Part shown: positions 1 to 6,566 of the stretch, one piece after another
How the letters are laid out: the number at the start of each line of letters is the position of its first letter
Position numbering within the stretch: the stretch's first letter is position 1
Source: Sideroxydans sp.
GTDB lineage: Bacteria; Pseudomonadota; Gammaproteobacteria; Burkholderiales; Gallionellaceae
Direction of reading: 5' to 3'
NCBI GenBank assembly: GCA_030823965.1
Contig: JAVBYP010000063.1
Location: forward strand, 1-8,035
Length of the DNA stretch: 8,035 bases
Notes under the pieces: generated by a model
What the model saw: only the letters and a program-made list of their open reading frames with translations
Databases searched by the model: none
Told to the model about the DNA's origin: nothing
Translations under genes and position numbers: made by a program

Positions 1-2
1 CG

Positions 3-923
3 GGTTCTGCTCTGCGCATGCGTATGCCTGACGGTTCACTGCTGAACATGATGGAAGATGCCGAGGTCGAGGTCGAGAAGCTCGAACATAAGCAAGGCAA
101 TGCGTTCACGTCCTTGTTCAGATTGGTGACCGGACAGGTCGAGGCGTTCAAAAAGAAATACCCGGAAGGTACCGCCGATCTGGCGATACGTGCCAAGACT
201 GCGACGATAGGCGTACGCGGGACACATTTCCGTATGCGTGAAGAAGGGGGGCGTGCCTACGCCGAGATCGAACAAGGCCTTGTCAGCTACGATGCGCAAA
301 AGACGCCGATAGTGCTGGCATTGGCGGGCGGTCAGGGCTCGGTGGCGGACGGCGAACATGCCGCCGAAGTGATCGATCTGTTGCCGCCCCCCACTTTCCC
401 TGCCTTGCCGGCCGCATTCGACATGCCCTACATCCAGTGGGTCATGCCCGAGCAGGATGGGGCGACTGGATTCTTTGGCGAGTTGGCGCGCGATGAGGAA
501 TTCTCCGATCATCTGGTGTCGGTGCGCACTAAGAAGCGCAAGGTCGTTCTGACCGATCTGCCGAATGGCCGTTATTGGCTGCGCTTGAGGGCGGTGGATA
601 GTCATGGTCTGCAGGGGCGCGAGGCCAAGGTCTCGTTCTCAGTCAATGTGCCTCCTCGTAAATTCGCCATGACTAAGGTCTATGTCACCGGCAATGGCGT
701 ACAACTACGTTGGGTGGGGCGTAAGGAGGGCGGTGGCTATCAGGTGCAGATCGCCGACAACCTGCAATTCAACAACCCCCTGTTGGACGTCAAGACATCA
801 GAGAACTTGGTCGAGATCGCCCGCCCTAAGCCGGGGCAATATTTCATGCGGGTACGTCAAGTGTTCAGTGGTGGTGTCACGGATACTTGGGATGTGCCGA
901 TGATGTTCGAAGCACCTAGGTGA
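3..923 (+). CDS. FecR-domain protein with C-terminal Fn3-like domains (5' partial)
   Basis: The frame is open from the first bases, and residues before the ATG at 18 already read like the FecR motif (GSALRMRMPDGS), so the true start lies before the window and the ATGs at 18 and 24 are internal. Numbering from the ATG at 18, residues 1 to about 75 match the FecR fold: 'MPDGSLL', then 'FRLVTGQVEAF', then the hallmark 'TATIGVRGTHF'. After a proline-rich linker (about 120-130) come two beta-rich modules, about 131-210 and 213-301. Each ends in a 'G-x-Y/F-x-x-R-V/L-R' strand ('NGRYWLRLRA', 'PGQYFMRVRQ'), like Fn3 or Ig-like domains. Family knowledge: FecR domains of this stand-alone kind occur in exported proteins, often after a signal peptide and a LysM domain; neither can be seen here. 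This is not a sigma-regulator FecR next to a FecI. Function is unknown; periplasmic or envelope location is inferred. An intrinsic terminator follows, so it is transcribed apart from glyA. Confidence 0.82.
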   Translation, partial: GSALRMRMPDGSLLNMMEDAEVEVEKLEHKQGNAFTSLFRLVTGQVEAFKKKYPEGTADLAIRAKTATIGVRGTHFRMREEGGRAYAEIEQGLVSYDAQKTPIVLALAGGQGSVADGEHAAEVIDLLPPPTFPALPAAFDMPYIQWVMPEQDGATGFFGELARDEEFSDHLVSVRTKKRKVVLTDLPNGRYWLRLRAVDSHGLQGREAKVSFSVNVPPRKFAMTKVYVTGNGVQLRWVGRKEGGGYQVQIADNLQFNNPLLDVKTSENLVEIARPKPGQYFMRVRQVFSGGVTDTWDVPMMFEAPR

Positions 924-942
924 TACCTCGTTCTGCCCACTC

Positions 943-971
943 ACGCCGCCCTCCATGGGCGGCGTTTTCTT
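943..971 (+). terminator. Intrinsic terminator after the FecR-domain gene
   Basis: A perfect 9-bp inverted repeat, ACGCCGCCC (943-951) and GGGCGGCGT (957-965), encloses a 5-base loop (TCCAT) and is followed by the T-rich run TTTCTT. The GC-rich stem followed by T residues is the standard rho-independent layout. It lies 20 bases after the stop codon at 921-923 and so ends the FecR-domain transcript before the glyA promoter. Confidence 0.9.
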
Positions 972-994
972 GTCTGCGGCAGGGGTGGTCGGCG

Positions 995-1003
995 TGATAA
1001 AAT
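995..1003 (+). promoter_or_regulatory. Probable extended -10 promoter of glyA
   Basis: TGATAAAAT reads as the extended -10 element TGn (995-997) joined to TAAAAT (998-1003), a 5 of 6 match to TATAAT. No good -35 box is seen at 17 bases: the best candidate, TTGTCT at 970-975, is 22 bases away, which is too far. Extended -10 promoters can work with a weak -35. The start of transcription would fall near 1010, giving a leader of about 34 bases before glyA. It sits 24 bases after the upstream terminator's T run. This is inferred from sequence pattern only. Confidence 0.55.
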
Positions 1004-1031
1004 GCGCGCCTTTCTTTGTTCACCTTTATCT

Positions 1032-1037
1032 GGAAGG
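1032..1037 (+). promoter_or_regulatory. Ribosome binding site deciding the glyA start
   Basis: GGAAGG with a 6-base spacer to the ATG at 1044. No comparable purine run precedes the in-frame ATG at 1002, which supports the shorter protein. Confidence 0.75.
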
Positions 1038-1043
1038 CTTGCC

Positions 1044-2291
1044 ATGTTCTCGCGTAAAAACACCCTTGCTGTCGTCGATCCTGAATTGTGGAATGCAATT
1101 CAACAAGAAACCAAACGTCAAGAAGATCACATCGAACTGATCGCTTCTGAAAACTACACCAGCCCAGCGGTGATGGAAGCGCAAGGTAGTCAGCTCACCA
1201 ACAAGTATGCGGAAGGTTATCCCGCCAAGCGTTACTACGGCGGTTGCGAGTATGTGGATATCGCTGAACAACTGGCCATCGACCGCGCAAAGGCGCTGTT
1301 CGGTGCGGAATACGCCAACGTGCAACCGCACTCCGGTTCGCAGGCTAACCAAGGCGTGTATGTGTCGGTGCTGAAGCCCGGCGACACCATCCTCGGCATG
1401 AGCTTGGCGCATGGCGGTCACTTGACCCACGGTGCGACGGTGAACATCAGCGGCAAGTTGTACAACGCTATCCAGTACGGTCTTAACGACAAAGAAGAGA
1501 TCGACTACGACCAAGTGCAAGCTTTGGCGACAGAACACAAACCTAAGATGATCGTGGCAGGTGCTTCTGCTTACGCGCTGGTCATCGACTGGAAGCGCTT
1601 CCGCGCTATCGCTGACAGCGTCGGCGCTTATCTGTTCGTGGACATGGCGCACTACGCGGGTCTGATCGCGGCGGGTTACTACCCAAGCCCAGTCGGCATC
1701 GCAGACTTCGTGACCACCACCACACACAAGACCTTGCGCGGCCCTCGCGGTGGTTTGATCTTGGCTAAAGCGGAACACGAAAAAGCATTGAACTCCGCCA
1801 TCTTCCCGCAACTGCAAGGTGGCCCGTTGATGCACGTCATCGCAGCCAAGGCAGTGGCATTCAAAGAAGCGGCGAGTAGCGAATTCAAGGCCTACCAGAA
1901 ACAAGTCATCGACAATGCGCGCGTGATGGCAAAAGTGTTGACTGAGCGCGGTGTACGCATCGTGTCGGGTCGTACTGACAGCCATGTGTTCCTCGTCGAT
2001 CTGCGCGCCAAGAAGCTGACCGGCAAAGATGCTGAAGCCGCTTTGGGCAAAGCGCACATCACTGTGAACAAGAACGCCATCCCTAACGATCCAGAGAAGC
2101 CATTCGTCACCTCCGGCATCCGTATCGGTTCACCCGCGATGACGACACGCGGCTTCAAAGAATTGGAAGCCGAGAAATTGGCTCACCTCATCGCCGACGT
2201 GTTGGATGCGCCGAATGATGAGGCAGTGATCGCCCGCGTAGTCGGTGAAGTGAAGAAACTGACGACGGCTTTCCCAGTTTACGGAGCCTAA
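1044..2291 (+). CDS. glyA: Serine hydroxymethyltransferase
   Basis: GlyA is a PLP enzyme of the cytosol that turns serine and tetrahydrofolate into glycine and 5,10-methylene-tetrahydrofolate. The start at 1044 is chosen over an in-frame ATG at 1002 because it gives the family-typical beginning MFSRKNTL and 415-residue length, and because GGAAGG (1032-1037) sits 6 bases before it; the 1002 ATG overlaps the probable -10 box. Visible active-site elements: '[13 protein letters not shown]' with Glu57; 'HSGSQAN' (96-102); Asp200 and His203 in 'VDMAHYAGL'; the PLP lysine Lys229 in '[14 protein letters not shown]'; and Arg360 in '[10 protein letters not shown]', equivalent to the carboxylate-binding Arg363 of E. 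coli. All key residues are present. '[11 protein letters not shown]', with Tyr where E. coli has Val, is a form I associate with betaproteobacteria. It is likely transcribed from its own extended -10 promoter. No terminator is seen before nrdR, so read-through into the nrdR-rib genes is likely. Confidence 0.98.
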   Translation: MFSRKNTLAVVDPELWNAIQQETKRQEDHIELIASENYTSPAVMEAQGSQLTNKYAEGYPAKRYYGGCEYVDIAEQLAIDRAKALFGAEYANVQPHSGSQANQGVYVSVLKPGDTILGMSLAHGGHLTHGATVNISGKLYNAIQYGLNDKEEIDYDQVQALATEHKPKMIVAGASAYALVIDWKRFRAIADSVGAYLFVDMAHYAGLIAAGYYPSPVGIADFVTTTTHKTLRGPRGGLILAKAEHEKALNSAIFPQLQGGPLMHVIAAKAVAFKEAASSEFKAYQKQVIDNARVMAKVLTERGVRIVSGRTDSHVFLVDLRAKKLTGKDAEAALGKAHITVNKNAIPNDPEKPFVTSGIRIGSPAMTTRGFKELEAEKLAHLIADVLDAPNDEAVIARVVGEVKKLTTAFPVYGA

Positions 2292-2293
2292 TA

Positions 2294-2376
2294 GGATTCG
2301 GGATCAAGGAATCAGGATTCTAGTGAGAGCAGCGGCTTTCCTGAATCCCGAATCCAGAATCCTGATTCCTCGAATC
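2294..2376. repeat. Inverted array of degenerate GAATC/GATTC heptamer units
   Basis: The intergenic space between glyA and nrdR is made of two opposed arrays of 7-base units. In the left array, units begin at 2295, 2302, 2309 and 2316 (GATTCGG, GATCAAG, GAATCAG, GATTCTA). In the right array they begin at 2343, 2350, 2357 and 2364, with a fifth at 2372 after an 8-base step (GAATCCC, GAATCCA, GAATCCT, GATTCCTC, GAATC). There are eight GANTC sequences in 82 bases. Two perfect inverted pairs result: 2294-2304 with 2345-2355 (11 bp), and 2307-2321 with 2356-2370 (15 bp). GATTCG (2295-2300) can also pair with CGAATC (2371-2376), extending the 15-bp stem across a one-sided 6-base bulge. The two main pairs interleave, so they are most simply alternative folds. 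There is no T run after the stem, so this is not a normal terminator. It may be a small intergenic repeat family, an mRNA-stabilising hairpin or a translational control element; which cannot be told from one copy. Confidence 0.8.
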
Positions 2377-2377
2377 T

Positions 2378-2860
2378 ATGAAGTGTCCTTTCTGTAAACA
2401 CCCCGACACCCAAGTCGTCGATACACGACTTGGCGAGGAAGGCGACAACATCCGTCGTCGTCGTCGTTGCCTGTCGTGCGACAAGCGCTTCACCACCTTC
2501 GAGATGGTGGAGTTGCGCATGCCGCAGGTGGTGAAGCAGAACGGTATGCGTAGCGCATTCGATGAAGAGAAGTTGCGCACCAGTTTCAATCGCGCCTTGC
2601 ATAAGCGTCCGGTACCGACCGAGTTGGTCGATGCTGCCATCGATCACATCACACAGAAGGTGTTCGCCTTCGGTGAGCGCGAGATCGGTTCACGCCAGAT
2701 CGGTGAGATGGTGATGAAGGAATTGTTGAAGCTCGACAAGGTGGCGTACATCCGCTTCGCCTCGGTGTACAAGAGTTTCCAGGACGTGGACGATTTCACC
2801 GATGCGGTGGATGCGGTCCGCAAGACCCCTGCGCGTCGGCGTCAGACGGATAAATCATGA
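2378..2860 (+). CDS. nrdR: Transcriptional repressor NrdR
   Basis: NrdR is a zinc-ribbon/ATP-cone protein that senses (d)ATP and represses ribonucleotide reductase operons by binding paired NrdR boxes. Residues 1-45 form the zinc ribbon with Cys3, Cys6, Cys31 and Cys34 (CPFC and CLSC) around an arginine run, 'IRRRRRC'. Residues about 49-139 are the ATP-cone, with 'VVKQNG', '[10 protein letters not shown]', '[17 protein letters not shown]'. The 160-residue length is normal for the family. The start is fixed by the conserved beginning MKCPFC, yet no Shine-Dalgarno sequence precedes it: the bases before the ATG belong to the inverted heptamer-repeat element. Translation may be weak or coupled to structure there. 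It overlaps ribD by 4 bases (ATGA). The glyA-nrdR-rib order is widespread in Proteobacteria. No recognisable NrdR box is seen in this window, so its targets lie elsewhere. Confidence 0.97.
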   Translation: MKCPFCKHPDTQVVDTRLGEEGDNIRRRRRCLSCDKRFTTFEMVELRMPQVVKQNGMRSAFDEEKLRTSFNRALHKRPVPTELVDAAIDHITQKVFAFGEREIGSRQIGEMVMKELLKLDKVAYIRFASVYKSFQDVDDFTDAVDAVRKTPARRRQTDKS

Positions 2861-3948
2861 CACTTGCGGCTGACGCAGCTTGGATGGCGCGTGCGTTGCA
2901 ATTGGCAGAACGTGGCTTGCATACGACCTCGCCCAATCCGCGCGTGGGCTGTGTGTTGGTCAAAGACGGAAAGAACATCGGTGAAGGTTGGCACGAACGT
3001 GCGGGCGAACCCCATGCGGAAGTACATGCCTTGCGAGCAGCAGGTAAGACAGCTCGTGGCGCGACAGCTTATGTCACGCTAGAACCGTGCAGTCATCACG
3101 GACGTACACCGCCCTGTGCGGATGCGCTCGTCGCTGCTGGTGTGGCGCGGGTTGTGGTGGCGATGCAAGACCCGAACCCTTTGGTGGCAGGGCGTGGTGT
3201 CGCCAAATTGAAAGCGGCAGGCATCGCAGTCGAATGTGGTTTGATGGAGGCGGCGGCACGTGAGCTCAACATCGGTTTCGTCTCGCGTATGACACGAGGC
3301 ACACCGTGGGTGCGTAGCAAGATCGCGGCGAGTCTGGATGGTCGAACCGCTTTGGCGAACGGGGTGAGCAAGTGGATCACAGGTAGCGCGGCGCGGCAGG
3401 ACGTACAACAGTGGCGCGCACGTTCATGTGCGGTGCTCACCGGTATCGGCACGGTGTTGGCGGATGATCCGCAACTCAATGTGCGCGATATTGGCGCGAC
3501 GAGGCAGCCGCTGCGAGTGGTGTTAGATACCGAGCTGCGTATCTCTGTGGATGCGAAGATATTGCAGGGTGGTAATGTGCTGATCTACACCGCTTCGACG
3601 GATGTGGCAAAGCAAGATACTTTGCGAGGACGTGGTGCCGACGTGGTGGTGATGCAAACAGTAAAAGATGGATCGTCACTCTCTGCAGTGTTAGGTGACT
3701 TAGCCAAGCGTGGCATCAACGAAGTGTTGGTGGAGGCGGGCAAGACCTTGAATGGTGCATTGTTGAAAGCGGGATTGGTCGATGAGTTGGTGCTGTATCT
3801 CGCGCCGCAATTGTTGGGTGATGCGGCGCGTGGCTTGGCGGATCTGGGTGAATTGACGCAATTGGAACAGCGAATGGAGTTGGCTTGGCAGGATGTACGC
3901 CACGTCGGTAACGACATTCGAATCACAGCGAGGGTGAAACATGTTTAG
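2857..3948 (+). CDS. ribD: Bifunctional riboflavin deaminase/reductase RibD
   Basis: RibD carries out the second and third steps of riboflavin synthesis: deamination of diaminohydroxyribosylaminopyrimidinone 5'-phosphate, then NADPH-dependent reduction of the ribose chain. The N-terminal deaminase domain (about 1-145) shows the zinc-cytidine-deaminase-type motif: His53 and catalytic Glu55 in 'PHAEVHA', and Cys78 and Cys87 in '[12 protein letters not shown]'. The reductase domain (about 149-363) shows '[14 protein letters not shown]', 'WITG', '[15 protein letters not shown]' and, near the end, 'VEAG' and '[16 protein letters not shown]'. The 363-residue length is typical. The ATG at 2857 overlaps the nrdR stop (ATGA) with a weak GGA 6 bases before it; an alternative ATG at 2884 would cut into the conserved first helix. 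No FMN riboswitch lies before it, and overlap with nrdR leaves no room for one. It ends by overlapping ribE by 8 bases. Confidence 0.98.
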   Translation: MTLAADAAWMARALQLAERGLHTTSPNPRVGCVLVKDGKNIGEGWHERAGEPHAEVHALRAAGKTARGATAYVTLEPCSHHGRTPPCADALVAAGVARVVVAMQDPNPLVAGRGVAKLKAAGIAVECGLMEAAARELNIGFVSRMTRGTPWVRSKIAASLDGRTALANGVSKWITGSAARQDVQQWRARSCAVLTGIGTVLADDPQLNVRDIGATRQPLRVVLDTELRISVDAKILQGGNVLIYTASTDVAKQDTLRGRGADVVVMQTVKDGSSLSAVLGDLAKRGINEVLVEAGKTLNGALLKAGLVDELVLYLAPQLLGDAARGLADLGELTQLEQRMELAWQDVRHVGNDIRITARVKHV

Positions 3949-4546
3949 TGGAATCATTGCGGACGCAGGCCTCATCAAATCGGTGCAAGACAGAGAGGGC
4001 GGATTGCGCCTGACCGTGGCGACCGAAGTGCTGGGTATGGATGACGTACAGCTTGGAGATAGCATCGCAGTGAACGGCGTATGCCTGACGGTGGTGCAGA
4101 TCGACGGCAATGACTTTGTCGTCGATGTATCGCGCGAGACACTGAATTGCACCACCGGTCTGGAAGAGAATGGTAAGCACGTCAATCTGGAGAAGGCGAT
4201 GCGCCTTTCCGACCGACTGGGTGGGCATCTGGTGAGTGGGCATGTGGATGGTGTGGGCGAAGTGGTCGCGTTCAACGACATCGGCGAGAGCTGGCGTTTG
4301 GTGGTGCGCGCACCGGAAGGCCTTTTCAAATACATCGCCACCAAAGGCTCGATCACCATCAATGGGGTGAGTCTGACTGTGAATCGTGTCGCGGGTCATG
4401 AGTTCGAAGTGAACCTCATTCCGCACACTTTGGAAGTGACGACATTGAATGAATTGAAAACAGGCGCGCGCGTGAATCTAGAGATAGACCTCATCGCACG
4501 TTACGTGGAACGTATGCTGCAAGCAGAGAAAGAACAATCGAAATGA
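3941..4546 (+). CDS. ribE: Riboflavin synthase (alpha subunit)
   Basis: This enzyme catalyses the last step of riboflavin synthesis, dismutating two 6,7-dimethyl-8-ribityllumazine molecules to riboflavin and a pyrimidinedione that is recycled. The 201-residue protein has the two internally repeated barrels of the family: barrel 1 with 'MFSGII' (Phe2), 'GDSIAVNGVCLTVV' (Ser41, Cys48, Thr50) and 'GGHLVSGHVDG' (His101); barrel 2 with 'KGSITINGVSLTV' and 'FEVNLIPHTLEVTTL'; and a C-terminal helix 'IDLIARYVERML'. Cys48 and the other family residues are conserved. The symbol ribC is used for the same protein in E. coli. GAGGG (3930-3934) gives a good ribosome binding site inside the end of ribD. It overlaps ribD by 8 bases and ribBA by 4, consistent with translational coupling. 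Confidence 0.97.
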   Translation: MFSGIIADAGLIKSVQDREGGLRLTVATEVLGMDDVQLGDSIAVNGVCLTVVQIDGNDFVVDVSRETLNCTTGLEENGKHVNLEKAMRLSDRLGGHLVSGHVDGVGEVVAFNDIGESWRLVVRAPEGLFKYIATKGSITINGVSLTVNRVAGHEFEVNLIPHTLEVTTLNELKTGARVNLEIDLIARYVERMLQAEKEQSK

Positions 4547-5640
4547 CAGACGTAGCACCGATCACAGAGATCATCGAAGAGATCCGCGCCGGCCGCATGG
4601 TCGTGCTGGTGGATGAGGAAGACCGCGAGAACGAAGGCGACCTCGTGTTCGCAGCCGAATTCGCCACGCCAGACATGATCAACTTCATGGCCAAGCATGC
4701 GCGTGGATTGATCTGCCTCACCTTGACGCAAGCACACTGCAAGCAACTCGATCTGCCCTTGATGGTGCGCGAGAACGGCTTGCCTTTGGCGACCAACTTC
4801 ACCTTGAGTATCGAAGCGGCGACAGGTGTCACCACCGGTATCTCGGCGGCTGACCGTGCGCGCACCGTACTCGCTGCTGCGAACAAACATGCGAAGCCTA
4901 GCGACATCGTGCAACCCGGTCACATCTTCCCGCTCATGGCGCGTGATGGGGGTGTGTTGGTGCGCGCAGGTCACACCGAGGCGGGATGTGATCTGTCACA
5001 ACTGGCTGGGGTGACACCTGCGGCAGTCATCTGCGAGATATTGAAGGAAGATGGTGAGATGGCGCGCTTGCCCGACCTCATCCCCTTCGCCAAACAACAT
5101 GGCTTGAAGATCGGCACCATCGCAGACCTGATCGAATACCGTATCCATAATGAGACACTGGTCGAGCGTGTAGGCAAGCGTACGATCCAGACCGCCTATG
5201 GCGAGTTCGAGTTGTTCGCCTATTCTGATAAGAGTACGCAGCGTACGCACCTAGCGTTGGTCAAGGGTGATATCAAGCCGGAATTTGAAACATTGGTGCG
5301 CGTGCATGAGCCATTGTCCGTGGTGGACTTCATGGAGCAGGCTAGCTTCGATAAGAGCACCAGCGTGCATGACGCGCTGAATAAGATCAGCGCGGCTTCA
5401 AGCGGTGTGTTGGTGTTGATGCATCAAGATGAGACACCGCAGGCCTTGCTCGCACGTGCATTGGATACGCCTGCCGAACATCACACCGCAAAGTGGGATC
5501 CCAAGAGCTATGGTATCGGCGCACAGATATTGCGCGACGTCGGTGTGGGCAAGATGTGCCTCATCGCCACACCACGCAAGATGCCCAGCATGGCCGGCTT
5601 CGGATTGGAAGTCGTCAGTTACTGTTCTGCTAAGGAATAA
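4543..5640 (+). CDS. ribBA: DHBP synthase with degenerate GTP cyclohydrolase II-like domain (RibBX type)
   Basis: The N-terminal half (about 1-200) is 3,4-dihydroxy-2-butanone 4-phosphate synthase, which makes the four-carbon unit of riboflavin from ribulose 5-phosphate. It shows the acidic Mg-binding loop '[10 protein letters not shown]' (24-33), 'HTEAGCDL' (144-151) and '[14 protein letters not shown]'. The C-terminal half (about 208-365) resembles GTP cyclohydrolase II (RibA), keeping 'YGEFELFAY', 'LVRVHEPL', '[13 protein letters not shown]' and 'GFGLEVV'. It lacks the zinc cysteines (canonical C-x10-C-D-C), the 'QEGRGIGL' loop (here '[10 protein letters not shown]') and 'TNNP' (here 'ATPRK'). 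It should therefore not open the GTP ring. This matches the RibBX variant known from Proteobacteria such as Shewanella, where a separate ribA is needed. The frame is intact and the length near normal, so this is an established variant rather than a decaying gene. It overlaps ribE by 4 bases; a weak AGAGAAAGA lies before the start. Confidence 0.95.
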   Translation: MTDVAPITEIIEEIRAGRMVVLVDEEDRENEGDLVFAAEFATPDMINFMAKHARGLICLTLTQAHCKQLDLPLMVRENGLPLATNFTLSIEAATGVTTGISAADRARTVLAAANKHAKPSDIVQPGHIFPLMARDGGVLVRAGHTEAGCDLSQLAGVTPAAVICEILKEDGEMARLPDLIPFAKQHGLKIGTIADLIEYRIHNETLVERVGKRTIQTAYGEFELFAYSDKSTQRTHLALVKGDIKPEFETLVRVHEPLSVVDFMEQASFDKSTSVHDALNKISAASSGVLVLMHQDETPQALLARALDTPAEHHTAKWDPKSYGIGAQILRDVGVGKMCLIATPRKMPSMAGFGLEVVSYCSAKE

Positions 5641-5642
5641 AC

Positions 5643-6095
5643 ATGAGAGAGATCGAAAAGAACCTGAATGGCAAAGGCATGCGCATCGGCGTCGTGCAGA
5701 GCCGTTTCAACCCGACCGTTTGTGAAGGACTGCTGGCGTCTTGCTGCATGCAACTCGTGAAGAGTGGCGTGAGCGAGAACGACATCACACTGGCGACCGT
5801 CCCGGGTGCGCTGGAGATACCGCTGGTGTTGCAGACGATGGCGCAGTCGGGAAGATTCGACGCGCTCATCGCGTTGGGTGCGGTCATCCGTGGCGACACC
5901 TTCCACTTCGAGATCGTATGCAACGAGTCAGCACGTGGTGTGGGCGAGGTGCAGTTGCACAGCGGTGTACCGATCGCCAACGCGATCCTCACTACCGATA
6001 CCGATGAACAAGCCGAAGTGCGCATGAACATCAAAGGTGCGGAAGCAGCATTGGTCGCCATCGAGATGGTGAACTTGCTTAAGGACATCGCATGA
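5643..6095 (+). CDS. ribH: 6,7-dimethyl-8-ribityllumazine synthase
   Basis: RibH condenses the pyrimidine made by RibD and its phosphatase with the four-carbon unit from RibB, giving lumazine for RibE. Motifs in order are '[13 protein letters not shown]' (Phe22, aromatic stacking on the substrate), 'VPGALEIPL' (53-61), '[16 protein letters not shown]' with the general acid-base His88, and '[18 protein letters not shown]' with Arg127. The 150-residue length is typical. In the phosphate loop the usual G-G-T or G-E-T reads Gly84-Asp85-Thr86, within the variation of the family. AAGGA (5632-5636) sits 6 bases before the ATG, inside the end of ribBA, and the gap to ribBA is 2 bases. The stop overlaps the nusB start (ATGA). 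It probably forms the usual pentamer-based assembly, but quaternary structure cannot be read from sequence here. Confidence 0.97.
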   Translation: MREIEKNLNGKGMRIGVVQSRFNPTVCEGLLASCCMQLVKSGVSENDITLATVPGALEIPLVLQTMAQSGRFDALIALGAVIRGDTFHFEIVCNESARGVGEVQLHSGVPIANAILTTDTDEQAEVRMNIKGAEAALVAIEMVNLLKDIA

Positions 6096-6544
6096 GCGAG
6101 AACAAGACAGTGACCCCCGCCAAGAGTCTGCGCCACCGCGCACGCGAACTGGCGATGCAAGGCGTGTATGAATGGCGCTTGTCTGCAAAGCCTGCATCGT
6201 TGATCGAGAAAGCGACGTTGGCAGAAAAGAGCATCGGGCGTTACGACTTGGAGCTGTTCTGCCAATTGTTGCGTGGCGTCATCGCGGAAAGTGAGAATCT
6301 GGCGGAGCGCCTCACGCCACATCTGGATCGTCCCGTCAGTGAACTCAGCCCCGTGGAATTCTCAGTGCTGTTGTTGGGGGCGTATGAATTGATCCATCAA
6401 CCTGAAGTGCCTTATCGCGTCGTCATCAACGAAGCGGTCGAACTCGCAAAGACTTTCGGTGGTAGCGACGGTCACAAGTTCGTCAACGGCGTACTCGACA
6501 AACTGGCGGCGCAAGTCCGTGCAGCCGAAGTCAAAGCGAAGTAA
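6092..6544 (+). CDS. nusB: Transcription antitermination factor NusB
   Basis: NusB pairs with NusE (ribosomal protein S10) and binds boxA RNA to prevent early termination of rRNA transcription. The 150-residue all-helical protein has the basic N-terminal RNA-binding motif '[15 protein letters not shown]' (about 14-28), the central '[17 protein letters not shown]' and the C-terminal signature '[32 protein letters not shown]' region (about 106-137). AAGGA (6081-6085) is 6 bases before the ATG, within ribH. The 4-base overlap with ribH (ATGA) couples it to the riboflavin genes, an order conserved in many Proteobacteria, although the functions are unrelated. Confidence 0.97.
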   Translation: MSENKTVTPAKSLRHRARELAMQGVYEWRLSAKPASLIEKATLAEKSIGRYDLELFCQLLRGVIAESENLAERLTPHLDRPVSELSPVEFSVLLLGAYELIHQPEVPYRVVINEAVELAKTFGGSDGHKFVNGVLDKLAAQVRAAEVKAK

Positions 6545-6566
6545 ACAGCCGATTCGGTTTTGACGC

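Noticed and set aside
1002..1043. Longer GlyA start at the ATG at 1002
   Set aside because: It would add 14 residues not found in the family, has no ribosome binding site, and the ATG overlaps the probable -10 box; the ATG at 1044 has GGAAGG at good spacing.
1026..2057. Long open frame on the - strand (343 codons) opposite glyA
   Set aside because: It lies fully antisense to a gene with every active-site residue of GlyA, its translation resembles no family I know, and such frames are common opposite codon-biased GC-rich genes.
2294..2376. The inverted repeat after glyA as a rho-independent terminator
   Set aside because: The stem is AT-rich with a 34-base loop and no T run follows; nrdR starts 7 bases later.
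3930..3940. GAGGGTGAAAC before ribE as part of an FMN riboswitch
   Set aside because: It resembles one short conserved piece only; it lies inside ribD coding sequence and the other conserved riboswitch segments are absent. It is better read as the ribE ribosome binding site.
3700..4362. Open frame on the - strand (220 codons) across the ribD-ribE junction
   Set aside because: Antisense to two certain genes, low-complexity Ser/Thr/Arg-rich translation, no ribosome binding site or recognisable motif.
5164..5640. The C-terminal half of RibBA as a decaying pseudogene
   Set aside because: The frame is intact to a normal end, fold-related blocks such as [13 protein letters not shown] are kept, and the same loss of catalytic residues is known as a stable variant in Proteobacteria.
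5630..6322. Open frame on the - strand (230 codons) opposite ribH and nusB
   Set aside because: A shadow of two conserved + strand genes, with no protein-like motif.
6547..6562. CCGATTCGG followed by TTTT after nusB as a terminator
   Set aside because: The palindrome leaves at most a 3-bp stem around a usable loop, too weak, and thiL follows at once.
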